A stretch of DNA of 15,471 bases, taken from Mucidula mucida (Eukaryota > Basidiomycota > Agaricomycetes > Agaricales > Physalacriaceae). Position numbers and translations under genes: made by a program. Positions within the stretch are counted from its first letter, which is position 1. The number at the start of each line of letters is the position of its first letter. Below are positions 8,442-15,471 of this stretch, in pieces. The DNA lies in the NCBI GenBank assembly GCA_015501055.1, contig JADNYV010000794.1, forward strand, positions 1 to 15,471. Reading direction: 5' to 3'. Below the pieces are notes generated by a model. The model saw only the letters and a list, made by a program, of their open reading frames with translations, made no database searches and had not been told where the DNA came from.

Positions 8442-8676
8442 CATTTTGTTCAAAAAATATATATTAGGAGCTGAATACTCACGAATACTCACGAATATAA
8501 GAATACTCATGAGTATTCACGAATATTTATGAGTATGAGTCTATCGAGTATTCGTGGCCCCAAACTGAAACTCTAGACTCACCATAGACTCTAGACTCTA
8601 CTCTACTCACGTGCGAGTATACTCTTGGCTTGCATGATGAGTATGAGTTTATTCGTGAGTACTTTTTTTATTCTAT

Positions 8677-8693
8677 ACTCGCGTCCGACTCTA
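8677..8693. repeat. hAT right terminal inverted repeat
   Basis: ACTCGCGTCCGACTCTA is the reverse complement of the left end with three mismatches. Confidence 0.9.
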
Positions 8694-8701
8694 TTAAGGA
8701 G
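8694..8701. repeat. Right target-site duplication of the hAT element
   Basis: TTAAGGAG, identical to 7016-7023. Because of this duplication the polypurine tract of the host element was restored next to its LTR. Confidence 0.95.
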
Positions 8702-8708
8702 GGGGTGA
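8696..8708 (+). promoter_or_regulatory. Family-B polypurine tract
   Basis: AAGGAGGGGGTGA ends directly before the LTR start TGTTAT. Its first six bases belong to the hAT target duplication. Confidence 0.8.
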
Positions 8709-9239
8709 TGTTATAAATCGCCATATTTTCACATTTTCACATCTTATCATATCTTATCAGGGGCCTTGTCTTATCAACCAACGGACCGTTTTATCATCTG
8801 TTTCGTCACCAATCATACTCCTTTTCATTACCAAAGCCGTACTCATGTCGGACATACGCCCAACACATGGATGACATCATACATGCCGATACCTCATGGA
8901 CTTCCTATTGTATACACACCACCGACACTCATAGCACACATGGTTGTTTCAGTATTATTACTTACATGCAGTTACCACTCGTATTTAATGGTTTCACGGA
9001 CTAGTAGCATACAACACTGGGTCAAGGGCGTGGAGTTAATCCTAGCGGAAATATGTATGGACAAGGAGTTCCAAACACAGACTTACTAGTATATAAGCAG
9101 TAGCGTAGCATCATTGTACTTTAGTTCCGATCTCGTTTATACACCTGGCCTAGCCTAGTCTTACAAACACAAACACTTTCTCCTTTAGTTCTTGCTGTGG
9201 TACCTGGTTTAGTCTCATGGCTAAAGTCAGTCACTAACA
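8709..9239 (+). repeat. Family-B 3' LTR, 531 bp
   Basis: It runs from TGTTATAAATCGCC to GTCACTAACA. It aligns end to end with the reverse complement of 37-563, and homology stops at the same terminal base in both. The polypurine tract is on its left and copy 1 of the AAA-ATPase-like gene on its right. Compared with the left-hand copy it has lost about a dozen CpG sites to TG or CA. Confidence 0.93.
9090..9133 (+). promoter_or_regulatory. LTR core promoter and self-priming sequence
   Basis: TATATAAG (9090-9097) lies 32 nt upstream of TAGTTCCGATCT (9122-9133). The latter is the stretch complementary to the primer-binding site seen at 23-34. It is fully conserved between the two LTRs while flanking bases differ. 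Confidence 0.6.
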
Positions 9240-9382
9240 GCTGGGTCAAATCCCACAGGATGTGCGGAGGTACCAGTTTGGGCCAGATGTCCATTGTCAA
9301 TGTGACATATGGTATCTGGGACATTATCAATGCCACTCGTGCGCGTACCGACGGTGGGGAATTGCCTTCTGTTTCCAAGTAA
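9240..9382 (+). pseudogene. AAA-ATPase-like gene, copy 1, internal exon after the retroelement
   Basis: Homology with copy 2 restarts at the first base after the LTR: 9240 onward aligns with 11407 onward (GCTGGGTCAAAT against GCTCGGTACAAC, then the shared TACCAGTTTGGGCC). The protein match is YQFGPDV, then after a small indel GIWDIINATRARTDGGELPS against GIRDVIETIRLYIQGD in copy 2. The indel moves copy 1 between frames, so it is broken here too. The exon probably ends at a GTAATG donor near 9379, with a plausible intron to CAG at about 9485. This places the element insertion inside the coding sequence of copy 1. Confidence 0.7.
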
Positions 9383-9485
9383 TGTATTTCTCAAATGGAT
9401 TCTTCTATATCCTCAAAATTTGCCTCGAAGTTTGTTCTCCCTAATACTATAGCATTGTTACAGCAATTGATTCAATTACTTGCAG

Positions 9486-9942
9486 TCTGACCATGACAGC
9501 CCAACCCAACTTCCCTTTCCCTGTCAACCCCGAATTCATTACATTGATGGTGGAGAAACTCAGACTGTACTCAACGCTCTCTTTGAGCCGCACACTACCT
9601 TGCACTTTTTTATGATCGCATCTGGATTCACGAGGATCTGTTCTGCTCTAACATTCCCCCAATGTGTATGTATATGATTTAATTTGGCACTGAGGAGAAA
9701 AGCGCGAATACCTACAGTGATCGTCTAAGTTCCTCAGCGGGAGGAGTCTTGCAGGATGCGACTCTTGGCCCTCAGGGGGCTGATCTCACGTACATAGACT
9801 AGTTGTTATGAACGCCATTCTTGCGGCTACTGAAGGTCTGACTCCTGTAAGTTATCATTACGTCCCACAACCTATCGCAGTATCTTTAATCCTACTTTAT
9901 CTATGCTCTCTCCAGAACTTGGCAGACCATGCGGTCACGTGA
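9486..9942 (+). pseudogene. Probable 3' exons of AAA-ATPase-like copy 1 (degenerate)
   Basis: Several short open segments lie between the copy 1 exon and the copy 2 start, in the same direction. They include about 9486-9610 (PNFPFPVNPEFITLMVEKL) and about 9690-9800 (GTEEKSANTYSDRLSS). The best-supported piece is MNAILAATEGLTP (9808-9846), followed by a canonical 69-bp intron (GTAAGT at 9847, CAG at 9913-9915) and NLADHAVT with a stop at 9940. That splice pair is good evidence for a former gene end. Assignment to copy 1 rests on position and direction only; I recognise no domain and cannot align it to the region after copy 2. It could be an unrelated gene fragment. Confidence 0.4.
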
Positions 9943-9988
9943 AAAGCATTTTTGTGATTTCATTTTTGCCATTTGGCTCCTTACCACC

Positions 9989-11550
9989 ATGGCACCACAA
10001 CCCGAGGCCGTCCTTCTGGCTTGCGAACAAAATTTTCACTGCATCGTTGGTGGAAACACATTCTCCGAGGCGCTGAACGCCATTCTGAAGGCACATGCCG
10101 ATTCTCAGTGTTCATGTACGCTAAGCAGCTGCGATCGCGTCTGGATATCCCCTCGACCACCATCGGGGCTAGACAATGTACTTCCCGATTTCGCTTCCAG
10201 TGTGCCTATGGACGACGCTATGGATATGTACGAGCCACCCGTCGTCTGGTTTGGTTCTGCTTGGGACGTTGAACCCATGGGTAAGGGTACATTTGCATTG
10301 CTCTTCATTTTGTGGCTTACCAAGTTTAGATTACGCGTTAATTAACCCGCAGTTCAAAGTCAACTCTAGTCCGGGCTCGCAAAGGTTGTCTTCCTATACC
10401 TTCATGACTCGACAGCCGTTCTTTACCGTGCGCCCCGGTCTCTTGAGGTGTGGAATCGACCCCAACATGCCCATGGTACGCTCTTTTGATCCAGGTGTCC
10501 TACTCATCTTAAGGGTTTAACAGCGTCTTCCGCCTTCCAAAGTTCGCTACGCCGACGCGTCCCGCTTAAGTGGCGTCGTCTGGATTGACAAAACTGCTGC
10601 CATGGAGTATACGAATCGTCTCGGTGCACCGCTCTCCCTCATTCGTCGTCCCTCTGGGTTCGGAAAGACTTGCTTTGCCATGATGAACGTGTACTATCAC
10701 TCGGCTTTGGGGCATTCCAACATGTTCAGAGCCATGTTCGGCGCCACAAAAATCATGTCGTCGCCAAATGGTCTACCACGGAATTCGGGACGGCTGACAT
10801 TGCTCTTTGACCTTGTTGAAGTTTCTGACAGTCCTGTCAAGGATTTCAAGACTGAGCTCCAGCTTTACGTACATAGTCGCGTTCTTGTTTTCCTTGCACA
10901 CCATGCTGGCCTTTACGAAATGGACGTCAACACTGGACAAGGGCTTCCTGCCTGTCTCATGCAGAACGGATGTCTTTGTATAGAAGGCATCAGAGTAAGT
11001 GTCTGCTGTTGTATACACATTGTCCTTTCGAACTGACGTGTATTACTTTTTAGCACCTCATAGGAGCTTCTGGGTGGACAATATATGTTGTCATTGATAA
11101 CTACGATGCCCCGGCGCGCGCCTATAACAACAACACTAGGGTTGCGGGACTCATCGATTCTATCCTTGTTTGTCCACTCAGAGACTTGGTCGCCGATGGT
11201 CTGATACTCGGTGAATACATAGAAGACGACGATGGGGACTATCGCAACGACAATGAGGATGATGATGAGAACTGGGTTGCGCCGCATCCGTAGTATAAAA
11301 TATCGGAGGACTATACAGGGCATCCGCACGTGAATGCGGCGTTTGGGGTGTCAGTCGATGAGATCGCTTGGCTGTGTAAAGCCATTTCTCCCGGAGACCG
11401 CCTTCTGCTCGGTACAACCCTACAAGATCTTCGGAGCTACCAGTTTGGGCCTGATGTTGATGCGACATGCGGTATCCGGGACGTTATCGAGACCATTCGT
11501 CTATATATTCAAGGCGACTGAAAATGTTTTGCACCTTTCGCAATCCAGGT
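9989..11550 (+). pseudogene. AAA-ATPase-like gene, copy 2 (multi-exon, with in-frame stops)
   Basis: The ATG at 9989 is in a strong context (ACCACCATGG). Exons are 9989-10280; about 10353 or 10360 to 10475; 10524-10994; 11054 onward. Introns have GTAAGG, GTACGC and GTAAGT donors and are 48 to about 79 bp. Exon 3 has WIDKTAAMEY, then the nucleotide-binding motif RRPSGFGKT (10644-10670). Exon 4 has a Walker B-like VVIDNYDAPA (about 11087-11116). This order (V-D-K-T, R-P-x-x-F-G-K-T/S, D-E-Y-D-A-P) is that of the fungal and bacterial AAA-ATPase-like family (Pfam AAA-ATPase_like), often followed by a PD-(D/E)XK nuclease-like domain. Here the motif reads D-N rather than D-E. Family resemblance continues past an in-frame TAG (11291) in AFGVSVDEIAWL up to TGA 11519. 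The canonical second acceptor would break the frame; AAG at 10359 would keep it. Most likely a pseudogene. Function of the family in fungi is unclear. Confidence 0.72.
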
Positions 11551-11854
11551 ATCGATTATCATTTAGTATATGACATCTCACTCTTAGCATTTAGTGTTTG
11601 TGGCGCAAGTAAGTTACTGTCGAAATGGAATGACACTTCACTTTGCCCGAGAAGGCTCTGATGATGCGTCTGATTTAGATGTTTTCGGCAGTCTTACCTC
11701 GTGTGAAGAAGGTATAGTTATTGTTGGACTTACTGATGGCGGTGGGACCACCGTTATCCGAGGCCTGTCTGAACGCGGAACTCTGGGGAGCCGAACGTTG
11801 TCAGATTATCGTCTGAACTGCTCAAATGGAATCAACTCGGTTGTACGGTGAATG
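11551..11854 (+). pseudogene. Exon-like segment downstream of copy 2
   Basis: After the TGA at 11519 the sequence reads to CCAG|GTATCG, a possible donor at about 11551, with a TTAG acceptor at about 11596. An open stretch follows (about 11594-11851) reading VSYCRNGMTLHFAREGSDDA, later EGIVIVGLTDGGGTTVIRGL, with a TGA at the end. It may be the C-terminal part of copy 2, but I see no recognised nuclease motif. Confidence 0.3.
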
Positions 11855-13670
11855 AAAGCGTCTGGGACTGACTCAAGCGTCAAGTGAAGTGCAAAAGTCG
11901 GGCACCGCCCTCTGGGATTGCTACCCCGCCGTCGAAAATCGGTAAGTCGTTGTTTACTCACAAGCGCAGACGAGTCATGTCACCCTTTATCCGCCCGTTG
12001 CATTCCGGATGAAGTGAACCAGAGGACAGTGTTTGCGCCACTCCCTGGTACGAGCAATATGCAATTCCTCCAACCTTCTGTTGAAGATCCGCATTCTCAT
12101 GCGAAAAAGGCCTCAAGTTGACGCTAGCATTTAATATGATGAAAATACCTGGTGATTCGAGTCAAGCAACGCTCCCCCGCAACTGAATTCGAAATACGGA
12201 ACAGCGACAGGTTGAGACATCGCCTTGCCAAAAGCAGGTTTATCTTTCGCTTTGATGTAAGTAATTCAACGCCTAATTACCCCTCAGTCTCTGATAAGAT
12301 GGGGACGCTCCTCTCTTGACCCGGAACCACCTCCAAACATTTTCAACAATCCAAAGCTTAAGGTTATGTGATGAAGCATGCACGGTATTTAATATGATAA
12401 CGCGGACTATCACTGATGTCCTGGTATGTGTCCTGCGGTTCATCGAATCTGTCCTTCGGTGGTCTGGTCCTTATGATTACATTGGGGCGAAGACGGCGAC
12501 TAGTATGCCGCCGAGACTTGGGCTTCGTATGTAATCGCAGCGTTCGTGTTCGGACTTTTCTTGGCTCTACAAAACTGTCTTTCCTACTGACCAACTCTTC
12601 CTGGGGAAATTCTCACTTCAAAGTAGGGACGACCATCGGCGGCAACATAGCTTTCCGTGTCACTCGATGGAATGCCAACACTTTCGCTTTTCGCGCTCGT
12701 CGTCTCGTGAGGCGCTCTTGACTTGGGCTTCGAAACAGGCGCGAACGTCATTGGTGGTAGAGCACGTCATAGAGGCGCATCTGATGATGCTTCTCGTGGC
12801 GTGATTGAGCTCGTACTTCCTATTATGGTGCGCGCGCGCATACACAGCCGTAAACACTGTGAGGGTATATATTTGGGCGGGAAGCGACGACCACGCCTTT
12901 TCCCTTTCCCATGACATGTCCCTGCGCATTTGGCTCGCCGCCTACGTTCTTTTCTCCCTCGATATTCTGCTGTCCGATGTGTCGTCTTGCTTGAAAGAAG
13001 TAGTTCGGTTCTCGCTGGAAAATCGTTACCCCAGCGTTTCCCAGCCTCGCCGAGTCGCAAAAAGAAGCTCGGCCTTATCGCGTTTCGTAGTAGGTTTCGA
13101 AAAGGTGATTGCCTTATTGGGTACCCTCTCTTCTTGACCCGGAACCACGACCATAGATGGATCACCTTGCGGTGGAGTCACTCAGGCGTTTAATCATGTT
13201 TGTCAAGGCTGACTGGACTGTCATGAACTCAAGATTATTTTACGCTCGGACGGTGCTTCAACACGAGAACGCGGAGCTGCTCCAAGTCTTGACAAGTGGC
13301 CAATCATCAGTGGGTGATAAATGCGAATTTCACGACGCCAGAGAAGCTGCATTTGTTCCGGGTGTGCTTTGGTGGTCCAATCATCATCTTTTCGACTAAC
13401 CGGACACAGTATTCCGTAACCGGATGGCTGGATGTTGGTACGTGTTCATCAATTCACAATTCCTTTGATGCCCCGTGATCGCATTGTGTTCGTCCTCTTC
13501 CAATGTTTCTTTTGGCGATGAGAATTAATTCTTGTCACTTGCGGTCAAACGCATGTCCGCTTGAGTGCATGCCGAGGTATGGACAGCCTTCTGTTCAACG
13601 AAAATTGACTTCTGTCGGCTAGACATTTTCATCTCTTCTTTGGGCGACATATCACAAATATTTTTTGAGC
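11855..13670 (+). other. About 1.8 kb with no identifiable gene; short open frames only
   Basis: Open frames of 60-110 codons occur on both strands (for example 12416-12721, 12805-13137 and 13157-13399 on plus), none with a motif I recognise. A 16-bp sequence CTTGACCCGGAACCAC occurs exactly at 12315-12330 and 13133-13148, each after a CT-rich run, and GACTTGGGCTTCG occurs at 12515-12527 and 12720-12732. A TATA-like GGTATATATT lies at about 12864. A segment at about 13296-13475 reads like protein (FTTPEKLHLFRVCFGGPIII). This could be decayed gene sequence; I cannot support any specific call. Confidence 0.25.
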
Positions 13671-14145
13671 ATATGACTCGTTATCACTCCACCGCCTCCA
13701 AGGCTCGAAGACCTTCCTTTTCTCGGGTGGAGGTGGAGTTCTATTTCGCACCTCCTCCGTGTTCTGTCCTGTCTCTTTTCAGGCTCAGTGTGCTGTATTA
13801 TCATTCCTTTACTCGGCGACGTACGTGATGTGGCCTCCTTCCGTATGAAAAACTTACGCAACTTCATAGAGAGCTCAATTAGATGACTTGCAGGGTGCTC
13901 GTTCGCAGTGCGCTTTCACTGATGCCCGGCGTCCGCCTCTATTCATTCGAGTTCCAGAAGATACGTGTTGGGCTATGTCCTTTTCGCAAATGGAGCTCAG
14001 ACGTGACATCATGACACATCTGCACGTAAAGTTGGGTGAAATCCAATGCTTGTCGGCAGGGATTGACGAGGATTCTCTCAGCGGCCGCGACACTAGGAAT
14101 CCGATATCCCTTAATCTCACGAGCCTCGAACGTACAGGAAGTTGA
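13671..14145 (+). CDS. Hypothetical two-exon gene (low confidence)
   Basis: The ATG at 13671 opens MTRYHSTASKARRPSFSRVE and runs to a GTACGT donor at about 13819. The TTAG acceptor at 13879-13882 rejoins the frame. The second exon (13883-14145) is the stronger part: DLQGARSQCAFTDARRPPLF, then IRVPEDTCWAMSFSQMELRR and a Ser-rich end at TGA 14143. The spliced product would be about 137 aa. There is no signal peptide, membrane segment or known motif, and the first exon could instead start further upstream at about 13565. It may be part of a larger decayed gene that includes the segments after 14248. Confidence 0.3.
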
Positions 14146-14247
14146 GCGGGTATCGTCCAAGACGTATTCTTGTCCGTATCTTCCTCATGTCTATTGAGCT
14201 AACTATAAAGGCCATGTCATACCGCGGCTACCGTGCAGCAAGCTAGC

Positions 14248-14669
14248 GAGTCTAGGCCAGACGCTTCCACGTACGTATCTCCGATACTCAAGGAGCCCTG
14301 TCGTGTTTACTACCACACGTCATTAATGCGGGGAAGTGAAAGGAATCTCTACACAATCTCCTTTGTAAGTTTGACGCCTGTCTCCCGACGGGTATGAACG
14401 CATCATTCATCTCGCTTAGGCTCCATCGTGTTAGTGTGAGCCCTCTTGTCTGATATCAGAACGAGAACTCGGTCATTGCGTCGACAGCGCTAAACGGCTT
14501 ATCTTCCGTCAACACGTTCCTTCTGCGTTGTACTACTGGCTCCGTTCAAAACATCCGGTTCTCCTTGGTTATAGCCGGAAACGCACTCCGAGGACGAGCG
14601 ACTAACTATCATGAGGCTTGTCACATCGGACTCCGGCGTCCGGGACGCCTCATGATAGAGTTAAAGTAA
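14248..14669 (+). pseudogene. Two exon-like segments of an unidentified gene
   Basis: A frame without Met (14248-14364) reads ESRPDASTYVSPILKEPCRV and ends at a strong GTAAGT donor (14365) after LMRGSERNLYTISF. A TTAG at 14416-14419 leads to a stop within five codons. A second acceptor (ATATCAG, ending at 14459) keeps phase and opens 69 codons: NENSVIASTALNGLSSVNTF, then LRCTTGSVQNIRFSLVIAGN, ending at TAA 14667. Lengths and composition look protein-like, but I do not know the family. Confidence 0.35.
14606..14658. repeat. Nested palindrome, 53 bp
   Basis: CTATCATGAGGC (14606-14617) and GCCTCATGATAG (14647-14658) are perfect reverse complements. Inside the loop CGGAC and GTCCG form a second 5-bp stem around TCCGGC. 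A related ACTATCATGCGGC occurs at about 14786. No target duplication or transposon ends are seen. Confidence 0.8.
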
Positions 14670-14695
14670 GTTGAGAGTGCAGCGAGGATGAAAGT

Positions 14696-15134
14696 ATGAT
14701 TGAAAGGGCGTTCACGGGTGATAATAGGTCTATCCTTTTCGCCGGTAACGCTGGTTGTTTGGGAGGGGGAAAGGCTAGTGGCGCACTATCATGCGGCTCG
14801 GAGCGGAAGGGATGGAGCAGCCGGGCCGTACACGTGCTACGCGTCTGTCATGTGCACGACGCGATCGTCGTGACATCACACCTCGAGTACACTTACCTTT
14901 AGCCTTTAAAGGTCTTTGGACGCGTCGCGGATATATCGAACAGGATTATCACATCAATTGAGGTTCCGGGTGTGAAGTTACGAAAGACATGGTAAGTTCC
15001 TACCTAGTTTGTGCTGTGCCTCCTCCGAATGTTCTCCGAGTGTTCCCCGCATACAGAGGCGCGCAGTACGTGACGGATGGCATTCTGTGAGAGTCGTGGA
15101 GGTAGGGACGAGCGTCGGTGCGCTTAGATTACGA
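14696..15134 (+). pseudogene. Further exon-like segments of an unidentified gene
   Basis: An open frame (14696-14899) ends at TAG 14900 and the same frame continues as PLKVFGRVADISNRIITSIE (14903-14991) up to a strong GTAAGT donor (14992). A TTAG just before 14903 could be the acceptor of this exon. The next acceptor is probably AG at 15057-15058, giving RAVRDGWHSVRVVEVGTSVG up to TAA 15135. The same frame then stays open for about 40 more codons (ATSPAIGSAIAIEGIRRGMF) to a stop at about 15262. It looks like a real, decayed or unusually spliced gene, but I cannot name it. Confidence 0.35.
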
Positions 15135-15137
15135 TAA

Positions 15138-15471
15138 GCGACGAGTCCTGCGATAGGCTCCGCTATCGCCATAGAAGGAATTAGACGGGGTATGTTTGGG
15201 TTCGTGGTATCCCCCCACCTCGATCGCGCCAGGCCTGGAACTATCGGAAGGAACATCCATTGATATCGTCTACAAGTCCCGTATTTAAAGCAATGGACTC
15301 GCTACCTTCCCTCTTGGTGGCGTCCACATGCGCTGAAATCGAACTCAGCGGCGCCTTGAGGCTTGTAGGCTTCGACAGAAGGTGACTGTTGCGCCACCCT
15401 GGATGTGGTCGTGCTCGGCCGTTGTCCATCTCTCTGCGTAGCTCTTCTGTTGGACCGCCTTTGTTTTTCGA
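15138..15471. other. Right edge, unassigned
   Basis: It continues the open plus-strand frame to about 15262 and then holds scattered stops. Minus-strand open frames (14978-15256 and 15241-15429) overlap it but show no motif, no splice support and no start context. Nothing here can be called with confidence. Confidence 0.2.

Larger units (their letters stand above)
7024..8693 (-). mobile_element. hAT DNA transposon, internally deleted, 1,670 bp
   Basis: Its ends are TAGAGATGGACACGAGT (7024-7040) and, on the other strand, TAGAGTCGGACGCGAGT (8693-8677), matching at 14 of 17 positions. They begin TAGAG, in line with hAT ends. A perfect 8-bp duplication flanks the element. Inside are the last part of an hAT transposase (minus strand, 7281-8097), a non-coding segment with a hairpin and a tRNA-like stretch, and repeat-rich subterminal zones on both sides. 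An autonomous hAT needs a transposase of about 600 aa or more, so most of the gene has been lost. The element could only have moved with transposase from elsewhere. Confidence 0.93.
4867..9239 (+). mobile_element. Ty3/gypsy chromovirus, family B, 5'-truncated, with 3' LTR and nested hAT
   Basis: It contains the end of the reverse transcriptase/RNase H region, integrase, chromodomain, polypurine tract (8696-8708) and 3' LTR (8709-9239). The 5' LTR, gag, protease and most of reverse transcriptase are absent; the left end is fused to exon 1 of copy 1. A C-terminal chromodomain marks a chromovirus. The hAT element at 7024-8693 interrupts it after the pol stop. Its LTR matches the minus-strand LTR at 37-563, so both belong to one family. 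It was inserted into the 3' part of copy 1, whose homology to copy 2 restarts at 9240. Confidence 0.85.

Noticed and set aside
37..9239. The two LTRs as a pair bounding one element
   Set aside because: They are in opposite orientation, and the primer-binding site of the left one faces out of the window. They belong to two insertions of one family.
11211..11293. An intron (GTGAAT to TAG) that would remove the in-frame TAG at 11291
   Set aside because: It is 83 bp and leaves phase 1, giving an immediate stop (G+TA, TAA). It does not rescue the frame.
12805..13137. WD40-like protein (AGSDDHAFSLSHDMSLRIW)
   Set aside because: A single chance-like match, no repeat periodicity, and no start or splice context.
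14978..15429. Two overlapping minus-strand ORFs as a gene
   Set aside because: No motif and no donor/acceptor pair joining them. They overlap plus-strand segments with better splice support.

Overview
The window looks like a transposon-rich stretch of a filamentous fungal nuclear genome, most likely a basidiomycete. The signs are Ty3/gypsy chromoviruses with C-terminal chromodomains, an hAT element, and cellular genes with many short introns (about 48-75 bp, GTAAGT-like donors). The organism is inferred; no rRNA or intact marker gene is present. Almost every coding region is broken.

Layout. (1) 1-563: the 5' end of a minus-strand Ty3/gypsy copy (family B). Its LTR is 37-563, its primer-binding site lies just inside, and its body runs off the left edge. 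This copy sits in (2) 564-4476: a plus-strand Ty3/gypsy element of another family (A), cut off at its left end. It holds the RNase H-integrase linker, integrase, a divergent chromodomain, an unusual extra ORF region (2402-4217) downstream of pol, a polypurine tract and a 215-bp 3' LTR. (3) 4584-4866: the first exon of an AAA-ATPase-like gene (copy 1), fused to (4) 4867-9239: a 5'-truncated plus-strand family-B element with RNase H, integrase, chromodomain, polypurine tract and 3' LTR. A 1,670-bp hAT element (7024-8693) with a perfect 8-bp target duplication sits between its pol stop and polypurine tract. (5) 9240-9942: copy 1 resumes exactly at the LTR edge. (6) 9989 to about 11550: copy 2 of the same gene, with clear introns and a Walker A motif but in-frame stops. 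(7) 11551-15471: about 3.9 kb of exon-like segments and splice signals that I cannot assign to a family, plus a nested palindrome.

History. A tandem pair of AAA-ATPase-like genes was present. Element A lies just upstream of copy 1. Family-B element invaded the 3' part of copy 1, and a deletion then removed the middle of copy 1 together with the 5' half of that element. The hAT landed in the element, and another family-B copy landed in element A in the opposite direction. The best mechanistic signal is in family B: the 12 nt beginning 2 nt inside the LTR are complementary to the predicted 5' end of the element's own RNA, as in Tf1/sushi self-priming elements.
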